From contig JAEVYY010000029.1 in the NCBI GenBank assembly GCA_023392535.1, positions 1 through 64,000 of the forward strand: a stretch of 64,000 nucleotides of DNA, in the 5' to 3' direction. Shown piece after piece: positions 26,661-36,653 of the stretch (positions within the stretch are counted from its first letter, which is position 1; every line of letters begins with the position of its first letter). The notes beneath the pieces are model-generated. The model was not told the origin of the DNA, did no database searches, and worked only from the letters and a program-made list of their open reading frames with translations. Source of the stretch: Bacillota bacterium (GTDB lineage: Bacteria > Bacillota > Clostridia > Lachnospirales > Lachnospiraceae). The position numbers and the translations under genes are program-made.

Positions 26661-26812
26661 TATAATTACCTCTTTTCTCTCCATAAAAGAAAGACTCATA
26701 GGAGTTTACTAATTTATTTATTCACAGTATATCGTTGAATTGTGTATTATTTGTGATAAAATTATTTCCTATTTATTAAAAATAAAGGACATTCTATAAT
26801 GCCAATTGACTA

Positions 26813-28639
26813 TTATTCTACTGTAACCGATTTAGCAAGATTTCTTGGTTTATCTACATCGCATCCTTTTCCTAAAGATACATAGTATGCAAATAACTGC
26901 AATGGTATAATTGCCAGTGAATTTGTAAAGTACTGATTCGTTTCTGGTATATAGATCACATAATCTGATGCTTTTTCAATCTCATAATTACCCTCATTTG
27001 TGACTGCTAGCACAAACGCTCCTCTGGACTTTACTTCGACCATATTGCTGATTGTTTTTTGATACAGATTTTTCTGTGTAGAAACCGCAGCAACAAGAGT
27101 TCCCTCTTCGATTAAAGAAATCGTTCCATGTTTTAGTTCTCCCGCTGCATAGGCCTCTGAATGTACATAAGATATTTCTTTTAGTTTTAAGGAGCCCTCC
27201 AGCGAAATAGAATAATCAATTCCTCTGCCAATAAAGAAAATATCCTTTGCACCCACATAACGATTCGCAAAATGTTGAATCTTTTCCTTATTATTTAAAA
27301 GCATTTCAATCTGATCTGGCAATTTCTTCAAATCAGCAATCATGGCCTTGACTTCTTTTTCCGTAACACGCTCTCTCACTTTTGCCATTTTAATTGCTAA
27401 TAAATAAAGGGCAATCAGCTGTGCACTATATGCCTTGGTAGTAGCAACCGCGATCTCTGGTCCAGCCCAGGTATACATGACGTTATCTGCCTCTCTGGCA
27501 ATCGAGCTTCCTACCACATTCACAATCCCAAGTACCTTAAATCCTCTTGATTTTGATTCTCTAAGCGCTGCTAATGTATCTGCAGTCTCTCCGGATTGGC
27601 TGATTACAATTACCATCGCGCCTTCTTCCAGCACTGGATTTCGATATCGGAATTCTGAAGCCATATCTACTTCAACCGGAATCCTCGCCAACTCCTCGAT
27701 CACATATTTTCCTGTGACACTTGTATGGTAAGCAGAGCCACATGCTACGATATGAATTTTCCTAATGGCACATAATTCCTCATCTGACATATGCAATTCT
27801 TCTATTCGAATATCATTACCTTTAATTCTTGGACCTAATGTATCTGCTACGGTCTTTGGTTGTTCGTACATCTCTTTTAGCATGAAATGTTCGTAGCCAC
27901 CCTTTTCAGCGGCATTTGTATCCCAATCGATATGAACCGATTTCTTTTGAATTTCTTCTTCATCCACGGAAAAGAATTTAATTTCATTTTCTTTCAAACA
28001 AGCAACTTCCTGTTCATCCACAAAATAAACCGTTCTCGTATATTTTAAAATAGCAGGAACATCAGATGCTATAAATGCGCCACTTTCATTTTTTCCGACA
28101 ATAAGCGGACTCCCTTTTCTGACTGCATATATTTCTTCTGGGTGCTCTGCAAACATAATTCCAAGCGCATAAGATCCCTCTACACGATGTAACACTTTTG
28201 TAATCGCTTCCATTGGATTCCCTTTATAATAATAATCCAATAATTGGGCAATGACTTCTGTATCTGTATCCGATACAAATTGATATCCTTTTCTTTTCAA
28301 TTTATTTTTCAACGGAATATAATTCTCAATGATTCCATTATGAACAACCGCAATTGTTTCCTGTACATTAAAGTGTGGATGTGAATTTGCATGGTTAGGG
28401 ATCCCATGTGTAGCCCATCTCGTATGTCCAATTCCTACCGTTCCCGACATCGTCTCGCCACCATGGGTCAATTCATCCAGCGCCTTTAATCTTCCTGCCG
28501 CTTTGGTGATCGTAATCTTTTCCCCATCATAAACAGCCATTCCTGCCGAATCATATCCTCTATATTCCAATTTAGACAGGCCTTCCAGAATAATTTTAGA
28601 CGCTTGCTCCCTGCCTATATAACCAACAATACCACACAT
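26813..28639 (-). CDS. glmS: Glutamine-fructose-6-phosphate aminotransferase (isomerizing)
   Basis: Makes glucosamine-6-phosphate for UDP-GlcNAc, hence peptidoglycan and the polysaccharide encoded upstream. 608 residues: N-terminal class II glutamine amidotransferase with catalytic Cys2 (MCGIVGYIG), GYDSAG and HTRWATHG; two SIS domains from about residue 285, with SQSGETADT, ATTKAYSAQL and the terminal KPRNLAKSVTVE. It follows the GT2 gene by only 13 nt, so the glmS ribozyme common in Firmicutes has no room here, and its expression may be tied to the surface-polysaccharide genes. Confidence 0.97.
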   Translation of the reverse strand: MCGIVGYIGREQASKIILEGLSKLEYRGYDSAGMAVYDGEKITITKAAGRLKALDELTHGGETMSGTVGIGHTRWATHGIPNHANSHPHFNVQETIAVVHNGIIENYIPLKNKLKRKGYQFVSDTDTEVIAQLLDYYYKGNPMEAITKVLHRVEGSYALGIMFAEHPEEIYAVRKGSPLIVGKNESGAFIASDVPAILKYTRTVYFVDEQEVACLKENEIKFFSVDEEEIQKKSVHIDWDTNAAEKGGYEHFMLKEMYEQPKTVADTLGPRIKGNDIRIEELHMSDEELCAIRKIHIVACGSAYHTSVTGKYVIEELARIPVEVDMASEFRYRNPVLEEGAMVIVISQSGETADTLAALRESKSRGFKVLGIVNVVGSSIAREADNVMYTWAGPEIAVATTKAYSAQLIALYLLAIKMAKVRERVTEKEVKAMIADLKKLPDQIEMLLNNKEKIQHFANRYVGAKDIFFIGRGIDYSISLEGSLKLKEISYVHSEAYAAGELKHGTISLIEEGTLVAAVSTQKNLYQKTISNMVEVKSRGAFVLAVTNEGNYEIEKASDYVIYIPETNQYFTNSLAIIPLQLFAYYVSLGKGCDVDKPRNLAKSVTVE

Positions 28640-28652
28640 ATCACACCTCCTA

Positions 28653-29663
28653 CTACTTTCTCTTTCTTAATTCTGCTTCTGTTCTTCCATATCCTTTCGA
28701 TGCATCAATTCCTGCTGATGCATGCTTCAAGCCATATAAGCGCCAATAGTCTCTATTCATGGTGCATTTCAATACTATTTTTCGGGGAAGTTTTTTGTAG
28801 TTACAGCCCATACGATATCCCAGATACTTGAATCCACTTTGTAAATATAGACTTAGTATTTTATTTCTATGACCATTTTTTATTAGGTATTTTGCTGTTT
28901 CCTGAATCATACGAATACCCTCAGACTCTGAGGGAATATCTGCAAATATTTCTGGATTGTCTGCCTGTGAAACGCCTAGATCAAAATTCCTATGGAATTG
29001 ATCCATATAAGTGTAATTATGCGAATGAACTACACGAGCATCCGCGGCGTAAGCAATCCGATATCCAGCTTTTACTGCTCTTGCTGCATATATCATGTCT
29101 TCATTAAAAATGGTATGTGATATAAATCCACCAAGTTTTTCAAAGATATCTCTATTATAAATTGCACAGACATTAGAACAGAAGTATGTTTTAATTCCAA
29201 GTTTCGGCAAATCATCCAAGTCTTTAATAAATGAAAAATCTGGATAATTAAATGTTCTTGTATATTGTTCCAAAACATTACAATTTTTTTCAGGAAGCTG
29301 CCTCCCGTAAGCTACCGCTATTTTGGCTTGCTCTACCGCTTTTACCAAATTCGATATAAGCTCCTGATCGTTTGGCATCGCATCCTGAGTCATACAAATA
29401 AAATAATCCGCATTGGAACGCTTCACTCCAAAGTTTCTTGTATTTCCATGATCAAATTCTTTTTTGGAAACATGATAGACATCTACATTCTTACTTTCTT
29501 CAAAAAAATTGGTTCCGTATATAAGTCTGTTATAATACTTCTCTTCTGTATTAACAATAATGATTCTACTAACAGAATATGATTGTTTTTTCAATTTTTG
29601 TAAAAGCTCTATAAATTTGCCATCTGGCTTATAGGTGGGAATTATTATGTCAACTGTTTTCAT
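28653..29663 (-). CDS. Glycosyltransferase family 2, rhamnosyltransferase-like
   Basis: A cytoplasmic GT-A sugar transferase, 336 residues. It starts MKTVDIIIPTYKPDGKF and has the acidic site in MTQDAMPNDQ, where the second acidic position differs from classical DxD. FNEDMIYAARAVKAGYRI carries the ED base motif. The sequence resembles the RfbF/WbbL-like rhamnosyltransferase subgroup. ATG 29663 is preferred with AGGGG 8 nt upstream. It is 13 nt upstream of glmS and downstream of the LCP gene's terminator, so it begins a small two-gene unit. Confidence 0.82.
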   Translation of the reverse strand: MKTVDIIIPTYKPDGKFIELLQKLKKQSYSVSRIIIVNTEEKYYNRLIYGTNFFEESKNVDVYHVSKKEFDHGNTRNFGVKRSNADYFICMTQDAMPNDQELISNLVKAVEQAKIAVAYGRQLPEKNCNVLEQYTRTFNYPDFSFIKDLDDLPKLGIKTYFCSNVCAIYNRDIFEKLGGFISHTIFNEDMIYAARAVKAGYRIAYAADARVVHSHNYTYMDQFHRNFDLGVSQADNPEIFADIPSESEGIRMIQETAKYLIKNGHRNKILSLYLQSGFKYLGYRMGCNYKKLPRKIVLKCTMNRDYWRLYGLKHASAGIDASKGYGRTEAELRKRK

Positions 29664-29799
29664 TATGCTCGCCCCTGATTCTTTCAAAACGTGGTTGTGT
29701 CCGCTATCTATACACCTTAATATTAACAGGCTTTTGTAACCTTAATCCTTAATCTAAACAAAAAATTTGCTTTTTAAATACAGTAATTTCTATAGCGTA

Positions 29800-29831
29800 A
29801 AAAGGGACCTGCATTTCTATCGGCCCCTTTT
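29800..29831 (-). terminator. Terminator after LCP gene, end of polysaccharide operon
   Basis: On the minus strand AAAAGGGGCC pairs with GGTCCCTTTT, leaving a trailing T stretch. It sits just past the LCP stop at 29844. Confidence 0.78.
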
Positions 29832-29843
29832 CTTTCTCTAAAT

Positions 29844-30995
29844 TTATTCTTCTATCTGAGTATCGGCTGTTTTACCAGCGCTCTTACCGACATAAGAGGA
29901 TGTGTCACTTTCAATCTTTTTACTGTATTCTTTCACACTATCGGATGCTACATAATCTGGTGCATCAAATAAGAACTTATGCAAAAGCTCTACATTTTCA
30001 GCCAATGACATAGGAATAACACAACTTCCCTTTTTACCTATATTTCCTGTTGTTCTATTAGATTCAAACGGGAATCCTGTATTGTCAACAATAGAATAAT
30101 CTGTAACACCACCCAATAATGAGATGATTTCTTCCAAACCTAAGGATGTTGATACCTGTGGGAATACTTTATTTGCAATACTATTCAACGTAGATGGAGA
30201 TGCTTTTTTTGCTTTCTCTGTAACTGCCATTAAAACTTCTCTCTGGCGCTCCGCACGTTTAAAATCATTTCCCTTTGTATATCGAATCCTGCAATACGCG
30301 GTTGCCTGCATACCATCCAACGTCTGAAGTCCAGTTGATTTCACCGGCGTATAGGTGGTACCAAGGTCTTCCGCGATACAGATCTGATAGTTATTTAAGT
30401 GATCAAGCTCTGAGGAATCAACATCTATTTCCACACCACCTAATTCATTGATAGTATCTACCAGGCCTGCAAATCCAACGGTAACGTAGTCCGTAATATT
30501 CATATCAAGATTCATATTCAGCATATTGATTGCTTGTTCCGGACCACCTTTCGCATAAGCTGAATTACATTTATTATAAGAATCATTACTAAGGTTCAAA
30601 TAGGTATCTCGGTACACCGATACTAGTTTTACATCACGGGTATCTTCATTTACCGATGCAATAATAATCGTATCGGTACGTGTTCCTTTACCCAGAGCAC
30701 CATTTCTGGCATCCACCCCAAATAAAGCAATATTCCTGTAACCTTTCATAGTCGTATTTTGTACAACCTGATCATTGATTACAATATCATCTTCATTGAT
30801 TGAAATTTTACCGATTTTTTCAGTTTTTAACACACCGTATAAAACCACTAACATAATAAGTAAAACAAAAATTTCAACGACAAAAAGAATAATTCTCCTT
30901 TTCTTCTTTTTTGCTTTTGCTCTTGCACTCATTCCTTTTTTACCTGATCTTCTGATTTCGCCTTCTCTTGAAGAACGTTTCTTATTTGTTGCCAT
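29844..30995 (-). CDS. LytR-CpsA-Psr (LCP) family wall glycopolymer ligase
   Basis: An enzyme that moves lipid-linked wall polymers onto peptidoglycan. A basic N-terminus (about 30 residues of Lys/Arg) precedes one membrane helix (about 33-56). The extracellular LCP domain has ALFGVDARNG, GTRTDTIIIASVN, the arginine in SVYRDTYLNL, ELGGVEIDV, QTLDGMQATAYCRIR and KRAERQREVL. A Ser/Asp tail ends it. ATG 30995 is preceded by AAAGGAG at about 11 nt. It is last in the polysaccharide operon, right after the sugar transferase, fitting the final attachment step. Confidence 0.94.
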   Translation of the reverse strand: MATNKKRSSREGEIRRSGKKGMSARAKAKKKKRRIILFVVEIFVLLIMLVVLYGVLKTEKIGKISINEDDIVINDQVVQNTTMKGYRNIALFGVDARNGALGKGTRTDTIIIASVNEDTRDVKLVSVYRDTYLNLSNDSYNKCNSAYAKGGPEQAINMLNMNLDMNITDYVTVGFAGLVDTINELGGVEIDVDSSELDHLNNYQICIAEDLGTTYTPVKSTGLQTLDGMQATAYCRIRYTKGNDFKRAERQREVLMAVTEKAKKASPSTLNSIANKVFPQVSTSLGLEEIISLLGGVTDYSIVDNTGFPFESNRTTGNIGKKGSCVIPMSLAENVELLHKFLFDAPDYVASDSVKEYSKKIESDTSSYVGKSAGKTADTQIEE

Positions 30996-31011
30996 AGTTA
31001 TATCTTCTCCT

Positions 31012-32421
31012 TTAGTACGCATTTTTATTTATAAATCCTTTAAAAATGGTTAAAAATAATATTTTTATGTCAAATCCCATCGTCCAATTCTCAATATAAA
31101 ACAGGTCAAATTCTATTCGTTTCCTGATTGAAGTATCTCCACGATATCCATTCACCTGTGCCCATCCCGTAAGCCCTGGCCTAACCTGATGCTTAATCAT
31201 ATAACGTGGAATCTCTTCTTTAAATTTCTCAACAAATAAGGGACGCTCTGGTCTGGGACCCACCATACTCATATCACCCCTCAATATATTAAATAATTGA
31301 GGTAATTCGTCTATGCTTGTCTTACGGATAAAACGACCGACCGTTGTGATACGAGGATCATTTTTGACCGTCCACGCCTTCTGTTCTACTGATTTCTTCT
31401 GTATTTCCATACTTCTGAACTTATACATTTGAAATCTTTTATTGTGCAGACCTACTCTTTCCTGACTAAATATAACTGGACCCTGACTCGTTATCTTGAC
31501 TGCAATTACGGTAAGTAACATTATTGGAGAAGCAATCAAAATTGCCACAATAGAACCTACTATATCAACAAATCGCTTGGAAATCAAGTTCAACGTATTT
31601 GTAAGCGGCACGTGTCGGATATTAATAACAGGCAATCCCAAAAGATCTTCCATGTATGGCTTACTTGGAATCACACTATTATAATCTGGTATGAACTTCG
31701 TATGAACGCCTGACTTCTCACATAAACTTACGATTTCTTCCAGCCTGTCATAATCTTCCAACGCCAAGGTCACCGCGATCTCATCTAAATGACTTTCTGG
31801 CAGTATCACAAATAAATTATCCACTTGTCCAAGAACTTTGACCCCCTTATAGATGGTTCCCCTTGGTACTTTGTCATCCAGTATCCCCCTCACCACATAT
31901 CCCCACTGTGGATTAGTCCGTATTCGGTTGATATATTCTTCTGCTGCCCTTGAATATCCAACAAGTAGAATGTATTTCACATTGTAACCTTTTTTTCGCA
32001 TAAAGCGAAGGCAGCTGTGTATAATATTTCTTACAATTGTCTCTAATACAATGTTTAGACCATAAAAAATAAATATCATGGAGCGGGAAAAATCCTGTTG
32101 TCTGATCAAATACAGAACGCCAATAAATAACACAAGACCAACTGTATTTGCTTTTACAATATTATAAAATTCGACTTTTCTTCCAGCTGCACGCTTTGGT
32201 GTATATAAATGAAAAATATAATACAAAAAAACATATCCCGGCACTATAAAATACAAAGCCGAAAAATATGTTCTCATCGAATGAAAACCTGTTCCCATTT
32301 CCATTCTGATAATACCACTTTGAAATTTTAAAAACCAGGCAATGATATATGCAAGACCAGCTACCAGTCCATCAATTAGCAAATGCAGTCTATTTAAATA
32401 TTTTTGGTTATCTTTTATCAA
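31012..32421 (-). CDS. Polyprenyl glycosylphosphotransferase (chain initiation)
   Basis: Transfers a sugar-1-phosphate to undecaprenyl phosphate, the first step of polymer synthesis. About 469 residues: five N-terminal helices, a CoA-binding-like middle domain (ILLVGYSRAAEEY), and the C-terminal Bac_transf domain from about residue 270 with VIFSQERVG, MYKFRSM, RKTSIDELPQLFNIL and MVGPRPERP. A TTG at 32421 is favoured because AGGTGA overlaps the alternative GTG at 32430 and sits 5 nt before the TTG. A good promoter is just upstream, so this gene and the LCP gene can be transcribed on their own. Confidence 0.93.
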   Translation of the reverse strand: MIKDNQKYLNRLHLLIDGLVAGLAYIIAWFLKFQSGIIRMEMGTGFHSMRTYFSALYFIVPGYVFLYYIFHLYTPKRAAGRKVEFYNIVKANTVGLVLFIGVLYLIRQQDFSRSMIFIFYGLNIVLETIVRNIIHSCLRFMRKKGYNVKYILLVGYSRAAEEYINRIRTNPQWGYVVRGILDDKVPRGTIYKGVKVLGQVDNLFVILPESHLDEIAVTLALEDYDRLEEIVSLCEKSGVHTKFIPDYNSVIPSKPYMEDLLGLPVINIRHVPLTNTLNLISKRFVDIVGSIVAILIASPIMLLTVIAVKITSQGPVIFSQERVGLHNKRFQMYKFRSMEIQKKSVEQKAWTVKNDPRITTVGRFIRKTSIDELPQLFNILRGDMSMVGPRPERPLFVEKFKEEIPRYMIKHQVRPGLTGWAQVNGYRGDTSIRKRIEFDLFYIENWTMGFDIKILFLTIFKGFINKNAY

Positions 32422-32455
32422 AGTTATCACCTATTTTCAAAAATACACTTCTAAT

Positions 32456-32484
32456 ATAGTACAATAATTTGTTAAAAAGTACAA
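32456..32484 (-). promoter_or_regulatory. Internal promoter before the sugar transferase
   Basis: On the minus strand -35 TTGTAC, a 17-nt spacer and -10 TACTAT, in the 75-nt gap behind the GT2 gene. The leader to the start codon is about 25-30 nt. Confidence 0.55.
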
Positions 32485-32496
32485 CTTAATTTTCTT

Positions 32497-33471
32497 TTAA
32501 TTCATAAAACGTAACCATATATTGAACCATAATTCCATTTGGATAAAGATATAACTCCTTATATGATCGATAGAGAAAGGTATTTTTTTCTCCTTTGCAC
32601 TTTTGTTGAATGAAAATAAAATTCCATTACAGATACCCTTTATATATGTTTTCCCCATCTTCTTTCGAATAAAAAAAAGAAGTTTTAAAATAAATCCCAG
32701 CAATAAAAATGGTAAATTTATCACAATCTGCAATAATGGCATATTTTTATAAATTACATAGATATTATTCCTTGATGACAAACTAGTCTTAAATTCATTA
32801 TATCTGGATCCGCTGAAACCACTACCAGCATGTAGAACTTTCGCTTTTGGTTCATAGTAATTGATATATCCATAAATTCTGGCACGGTACCCTATGTCAA
32901 GATCTTCCAGATAGGCAAAGTGGTTTTCATCAAACAAGCCAATTCGCTTAAATATTTCTTTTCTATAAATAGCTGCGCCGCCGCATGCGGAAAATACTTT
33001 GCACGGCCTTTCAGCTTGGTTTACTTGTTTTCCTTTCTTTCTTGCAAAGGCCCAACCGAATGCACAGTAAAGATCACCGGCGCCATCCAGAATATTTGGT
33101 TCCTGCATAGTAATCATTCTGGAGGCCACTGAGAATATATTTTCAGATTTTGAAATTGCCTGTTCCAAATAATAGACAAAGTCTGTAAATACCTTTGTAT
33201 CATTATTTAATAAGATGACATATGGAGTCCGTGCTGCCCTTATACCAATATTCACAGCCGTACAAAATCCTTTATTCTCACTCAATTCAATGAGCGTAAC
33301 TTCGGGAAAAGACTTTCTTAAATAATCCTGACTGCCATCTGTTGAACCATTATCAACTACTACCATATGTGCATCATTCCCCGGCTGACGCAATGATTGC
33401 AAGCAATCTTTTAAATACTGCTTTCCGTTATAATTTGGAATTACAATCGTTGTCTTCATCTTTGTTACCAT
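32497..33471 (-). CDS. Glycosyltransferase family 2
   Basis: A 324-residue GT-A transferase beginning MKTTIVIPNYNGKQYL after four residues. VVDNGSTDGS and LLNNDTKVF give the nucleotide-sugar and metal site, and AYLEDLDIGYRARI carries the catalytic base region. After about residue 245 come two hydrophobic segments that may anchor it to the membrane. It resembles rhamnosyltransferases of the WbbL type, consistent with the rfbABC genes. Acceptor and donor cannot be set from sequence. Confidence 0.87.
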   Translation of the reverse strand: MVTKMKTTIVIPNYNGKQYLKDCLQSLRQPGNDAHMVVVDNGSTDGSQDYLRKSFPEVTLIELSENKGFCTAVNIGIRAARTPYVILLNNDTKVFTDFVYYLEQAISKSENIFSVASRMITMQEPNILDGAGDLYCAFGWAFARKKGKQVNQAERPCKVFSACGGAAIYRKEIFKRIGLFDENHFAYLEDLDIGYRARIYGYINYYEPKAKVLHAGSGFSGSRYNEFKTSLSSRNNIYVIYKNMPLLQIVINLPFLLLGFILKLLFFIRKKMGKTYIKGICNGILFSFNKSAKEKKIPFSIDHIRSYIFIQMELWFNIWLRFMN

Positions 33472-33491
33472 TTATCCTATCCCTCTTTACG

Positions 33492-34823
33492 CTACACCGC
33501 AACAATCATCTTGGGGTCAAAGATAACCTTGAATCCTTGTTTTCTTGCGATTTGGCACAATTGCAGACTCATTTTTATCAGCATCTCTTCCGTTGCACCT
33601 TCCAATTGTTCCATGCACTCTTCATAATAGTCTGCTAGTCCTTCACATGCGCCTGAAGTATCAACCCTCATACATCTGATATCAACTGCATCCACCTGCT
33701 GTTGCATTGCTGCCAAATGCATATATCCGCTATAATGAATCGACATCCCTTTATACAGGGAAGTTCCATCTAAAAACATAGCACCAGACAAAATTTTATT
33801 CTTATGAACAACATTCCCGCCAACTATTGCCACATCACTACGTTGTGCTAAAATATTTTCATCTTTATACACGACCCTGTAAAAACCTAAATGGTTTGTA
33901 TGCATTACTTGTGCTTTCCAGCCTTTACTGTCCACAAAATATTGAACTGCTTTTTTACCAGCTTCATAGGCATACATTTTGCTATCCGGATTTTCTGAAG
34001 TAGAACCTGCATGACACCGCCAATGATAAAGCACTTTATCAATATGCTCAATTTTGCTTAATTGTTGTTCTTTTAAAAGTCTTGACACTATTCTTAAAAA
34101 CAAATCGTAATCCTGTGCTCCATCGTATTCCTTTCGAAATTTCAGCTCTTTTATATAATCTGCACGAATTACGGTAAAATGACATATATAGTTATTAGAC
34201 AATAGTAAGTCTAAATTAAATTCTCTTTTATAGTTGGGTTCATAAAATCTAGTTAATGTTTCATCTACTTTATCTTCATCTGTATACAACAAAATCGGAG
34301 TTTCTGTCGTAGATTCTAAATGTTTTGCGACTTCATACAGTGCATCTGTTGTTAGTATATCATCATGATCCAATAATCCTATGTAATCACCCGTGGCATA
34401 TTGCAGTGCCTTATTTGTATTCACCGATATTCCTTCGTTTTCAGAGAGTCGCTGATACATAATCCTTGTATCAAAAAAAGTACGAACTACCTCCTCCACA
34501 ACTGTACTTTTACTTGCATCTGCAATGACTAATTCCCAATTATCATATGTCTGGGCTATTACAGAATCAATCATCTGACGTAAATAGTCAGGATTTGTTT
34601 CATACGCAGGTACAAGGATACTAATTCTTATGTTATGCATCCATTCATAAGACATTTGTTCTTCTATTTCTATGGAGGACAGTTTTCCTGGTGTGTATTC
34701 ATCTAATTGGCTTTTATGCATTCGTTCTATTATTGCATAGATTGTTTGGGAAAGACCATTTTTCTTACAATATCTGATCGCTTTTTTTATGTTATTTTGA
34801 GACAGCTTATGTAACAAACCCAT
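33492..34823 (-). CDS. Glycosyltransferase family 2
   Basis: A 443-residue protein. After about 55 residues of basic helix, a GT-A domain begins RISILVPAYETNPDYL, with GLLDHDDILTT as metal site and QDYDLFLRIV as base region. WRCHAGSTSENPDSK and the region beyond are shared with the large GT2 protein encoded two genes upstream (WRSHKGSVAS), which indicates common ancestry. The last 130 residues are of unknown role and may be a partial second domain. ATG 34823 has AAAGGG 8 nt upstream; the TTG six codons earlier is rejected. Confidence 0.82.
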   Translation of the reverse strand: MGLLHKLSQNNIKKAIRYCKKNGLSQTIYAIIERMHKSQLDEYTPGKLSSIEIEEQMSYEWMHNIRISILVPAYETNPDYLRQMIDSVIAQTYDNWELVIADASKSTVVEEVVRTFFDTRIMYQRLSENEGISVNTNKALQYATGDYIGLLDHDDILTTDALYEVAKHLESTTETPILLYTDEDKVDETLTRFYEPNYKREFNLDLLLSNNYICHFTVIRADYIKELKFRKEYDGAQDYDLFLRIVSRLLKEQQLSKIEHIDKVLYHWRCHAGSTSENPDSKMYAYEAGKKAVQYFVDSKGWKAQVMHTNHLGFYRVVYKDENILAQRSDVAIVGGNVVHKNKILSGAMFLDGTSLYKGMSIHYSGYMHLAAMQQQVDAVDIRCMRVDTSGACEGLADYYEECMEQLEGATEEMLIKMSLQLCQIARKQGFKVIFDPKMIVAV

Positions 34824-34862
34824 ATTCAGCACCCTTTCCAATCCATTTATTATCTATAGTGA

Positions 34863-34887
34863 CCGAACGTGTGCGTCACACGTCCGG
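34863..34887 (-). terminator. GC-rich hairpin after phosphoglucomutase
   Basis: CCGGACGTGTG and CACACGTTCGG (minus strand) pair around a 3-nt loop, in an AT-rich 70-nt gap. No T-run follows, so an attenuator or mRNA-processing element is more likely than a full terminator. Confidence 0.5.
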
Positions 34888-34895
34888 CCCATTTT

Positions 34896-36617
34896 CTAAA
34901 GTTTTGATTTTACTGCCTCGGTCAGCAAATCCACCTTCGCTTTTGCATCTGATAAATCCGTACCCTTTACCCCAATGTAAAACTTAATTTTGGGTTCTGT
35001 TCCGGAAGGACGTGCACAACACCAAGAATCATTTGACAAGTCAAAATATAGCACATTTGATTTCGGAAGGCCTGTCGATGATATGTTTCCGCTTTTCAAA
35101 TCCAGTACGGTATCATTTTCATAATCTCTTACTTTTATAACTTCCAGATCACCAAAATTTTTAGGCGGATCCTTTCTAAGCTGATTCATAATGGCAGCAA
35201 TTTGTTTTGATCCGTCAATGCCCTTTAGCGTTATGGTATATAAGTCTTCTTTAAAATATCCATATTTTTCATATAATTTCAGCATCTGATCCCAAACTGT
35301 AATTCCATTTTTCTTACACCATGCCGCAACTTCACACAAACACATAACAGCAACAATCGCATCTTTGTCTCTCGCATGTGTTCCGGCAAGGCAACCATAA
35401 CTTTCCTCCAAACCAAATACATAGTGATTGCTTCCTGTTTCTTCAAATAACTTAATCTGCTCCCCAATATATTTAAATCCTGTTAGAACTTCTTTCAATG
35501 TAACCCCATAGTCTTCCGTCAACAAGTCTGCCATATTGGTCGTGACAATTGTTTTCACTAGAGCCGGGTTTTCTGGCATGGTATCTGTTGCCTTTCTTTC
35601 TCTCATAATGTATTCCGCAATCAGCATACCAGACATATTTCCTGTAAAAGGTATATATTCACCAGTTTTCGTATCTAATGCATAAATACCTAGTCTGTCA
35701 GCATCCGGATCTGTTGCCAGAACAATGTCTGCATTTTTCTCTTTTGCCAATTTAAGAGCTAGGGTAAAAGCTTTTGGATCCTCCGGATTCGGATATTCCA
35801 GGGTAGTGAACTCTGGATCTGGTAGTTCTTGCTCTGGTACCACGTATACATTCTGAAACCCAAGTTCGGACAGCACCCTCCTAACTGGAATATTTCCAGT
35901 TCCATGAAATGGAGTGTATACAATTTTTATATCTTCCGCAACCTCTTTGATTATTTCAGGATGAATAATCTGTTTTTTTAATTCGAGCATATAGGCATCA
36001 TCAATTTCTTTTCCAATTACCTGGTAAAGACCCGCTGCAATGGCAGCCTCTTTTTCCATTGTCTTTACTGAATGATAATCTGTTACATTCTTTACTTCCT
36101 CAATTATCTCTTTGTCTTTCGGTGCGGTAATCTGTGCTCCGTCATCCCAATAGACCTTATATCCATTATATTCCGGTGGATTGTGACTGGCTGTGATAAC
36201 AATTCCCGAGATACATCCTAATTTACGAAGTGCAAAAGATAATTCCGGTGTTGGTCTTAAGGAATCAAATACATATGCCTTAATCCCGTTCGCCGCCATG
36301 CACTGCGCTGCAACATCAGCAAATTCGGCTGATAAAAAGCGGGAATCATAAGCAATGGCAATTCCTTTTTTTTGTCCGCTCTGTTTGATAATGTAATTAG
36401 CAAGACCTTGTGTAGCCTTTCTTACTGTATATATATTCATCCGGTTCGTTCCTGCTCCAATGATTCCACGCAAGCCGCCCGTACCAAACTCCAATTCTTT
36501 GTAAAAGCGGTCTTCAATCTCACCTGCATCTTCTCTAATGCCCAGTAATTCCTCTTTGGTCTTCTGGTCGAAATAAGAATCCTTAAGCCAAAACTTGTAT
36601 TGATCCATATAATTCAT
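34896..36617 (-). CDS. Phosphoglucomutase / phosphomannomutase
   Basis: Interconverts glucose-6-phosphate and glucose-1-phosphate, feeding RfbA. 573 residues, the size of Firmicute PgcA. The phosphoserine loop is ITASHNPPEYNGYKVYW, the metal loop TDPDADRLG, sugar loop GLEESYGCL and phosphate loop RPSGTEPKIKFY. AGGAGG stands 7 nt before the ATG. Its place among the glycosyltransferases suggests dedication to precursor supply. Confidence 0.95.
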   Translation of the reverse strand: MNYMDQYKFWLKDSYFDQKTKEELLGIREDAGEIEDRFYKELEFGTGGLRGIIGAGTNRMNIYTVRKATQGLANYIIKQSGQKKGIAIAYDSRFLSAEFADVAAQCMAANGIKAYVFDSLRPTPELSFALRKLGCISGIVITASHNPPEYNGYKVYWDDGAQITAPKDKEIIEEVKNVTDYHSVKTMEKEAAIAAGLYQVIGKEIDDAYMLELKKQIIHPEIIKEVAEDIKIVYTPFHGTGNIPVRRVLSELGFQNVYVVPEQELPDPEFTTLEYPNPEDPKAFTLALKLAKEKNADIVLATDPDADRLGIYALDTKTGEYIPFTGNMSGMLIAEYIMRERKATDTMPENPALVKTIVTTNMADLLTEDYGVTLKEVLTGFKYIGEQIKLFEETGSNHYVFGLEESYGCLAGTHARDKDAIVAVMCLCEVAAWCKKNGITVWDQMLKLYEKYGYFKEDLYTITLKGIDGSKQIAAIMNQLRKDPPKNFGDLEVIKVRDYENDTVLDLKSGNISSTGLPKSNVLYFDLSNDSWCCARPSGTEPKIKFYIGVKGTDLSDAKAKVDLLTEAVKSKL

Positions 36618-36653
36618 TTTAATACCTCCTGCTTTCTTCTTTCTGATAACATC

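Noticed and set aside
28640..28652. glmS ribozyme
   Set aside because: The gap before glmS is 13 nt, far too short.
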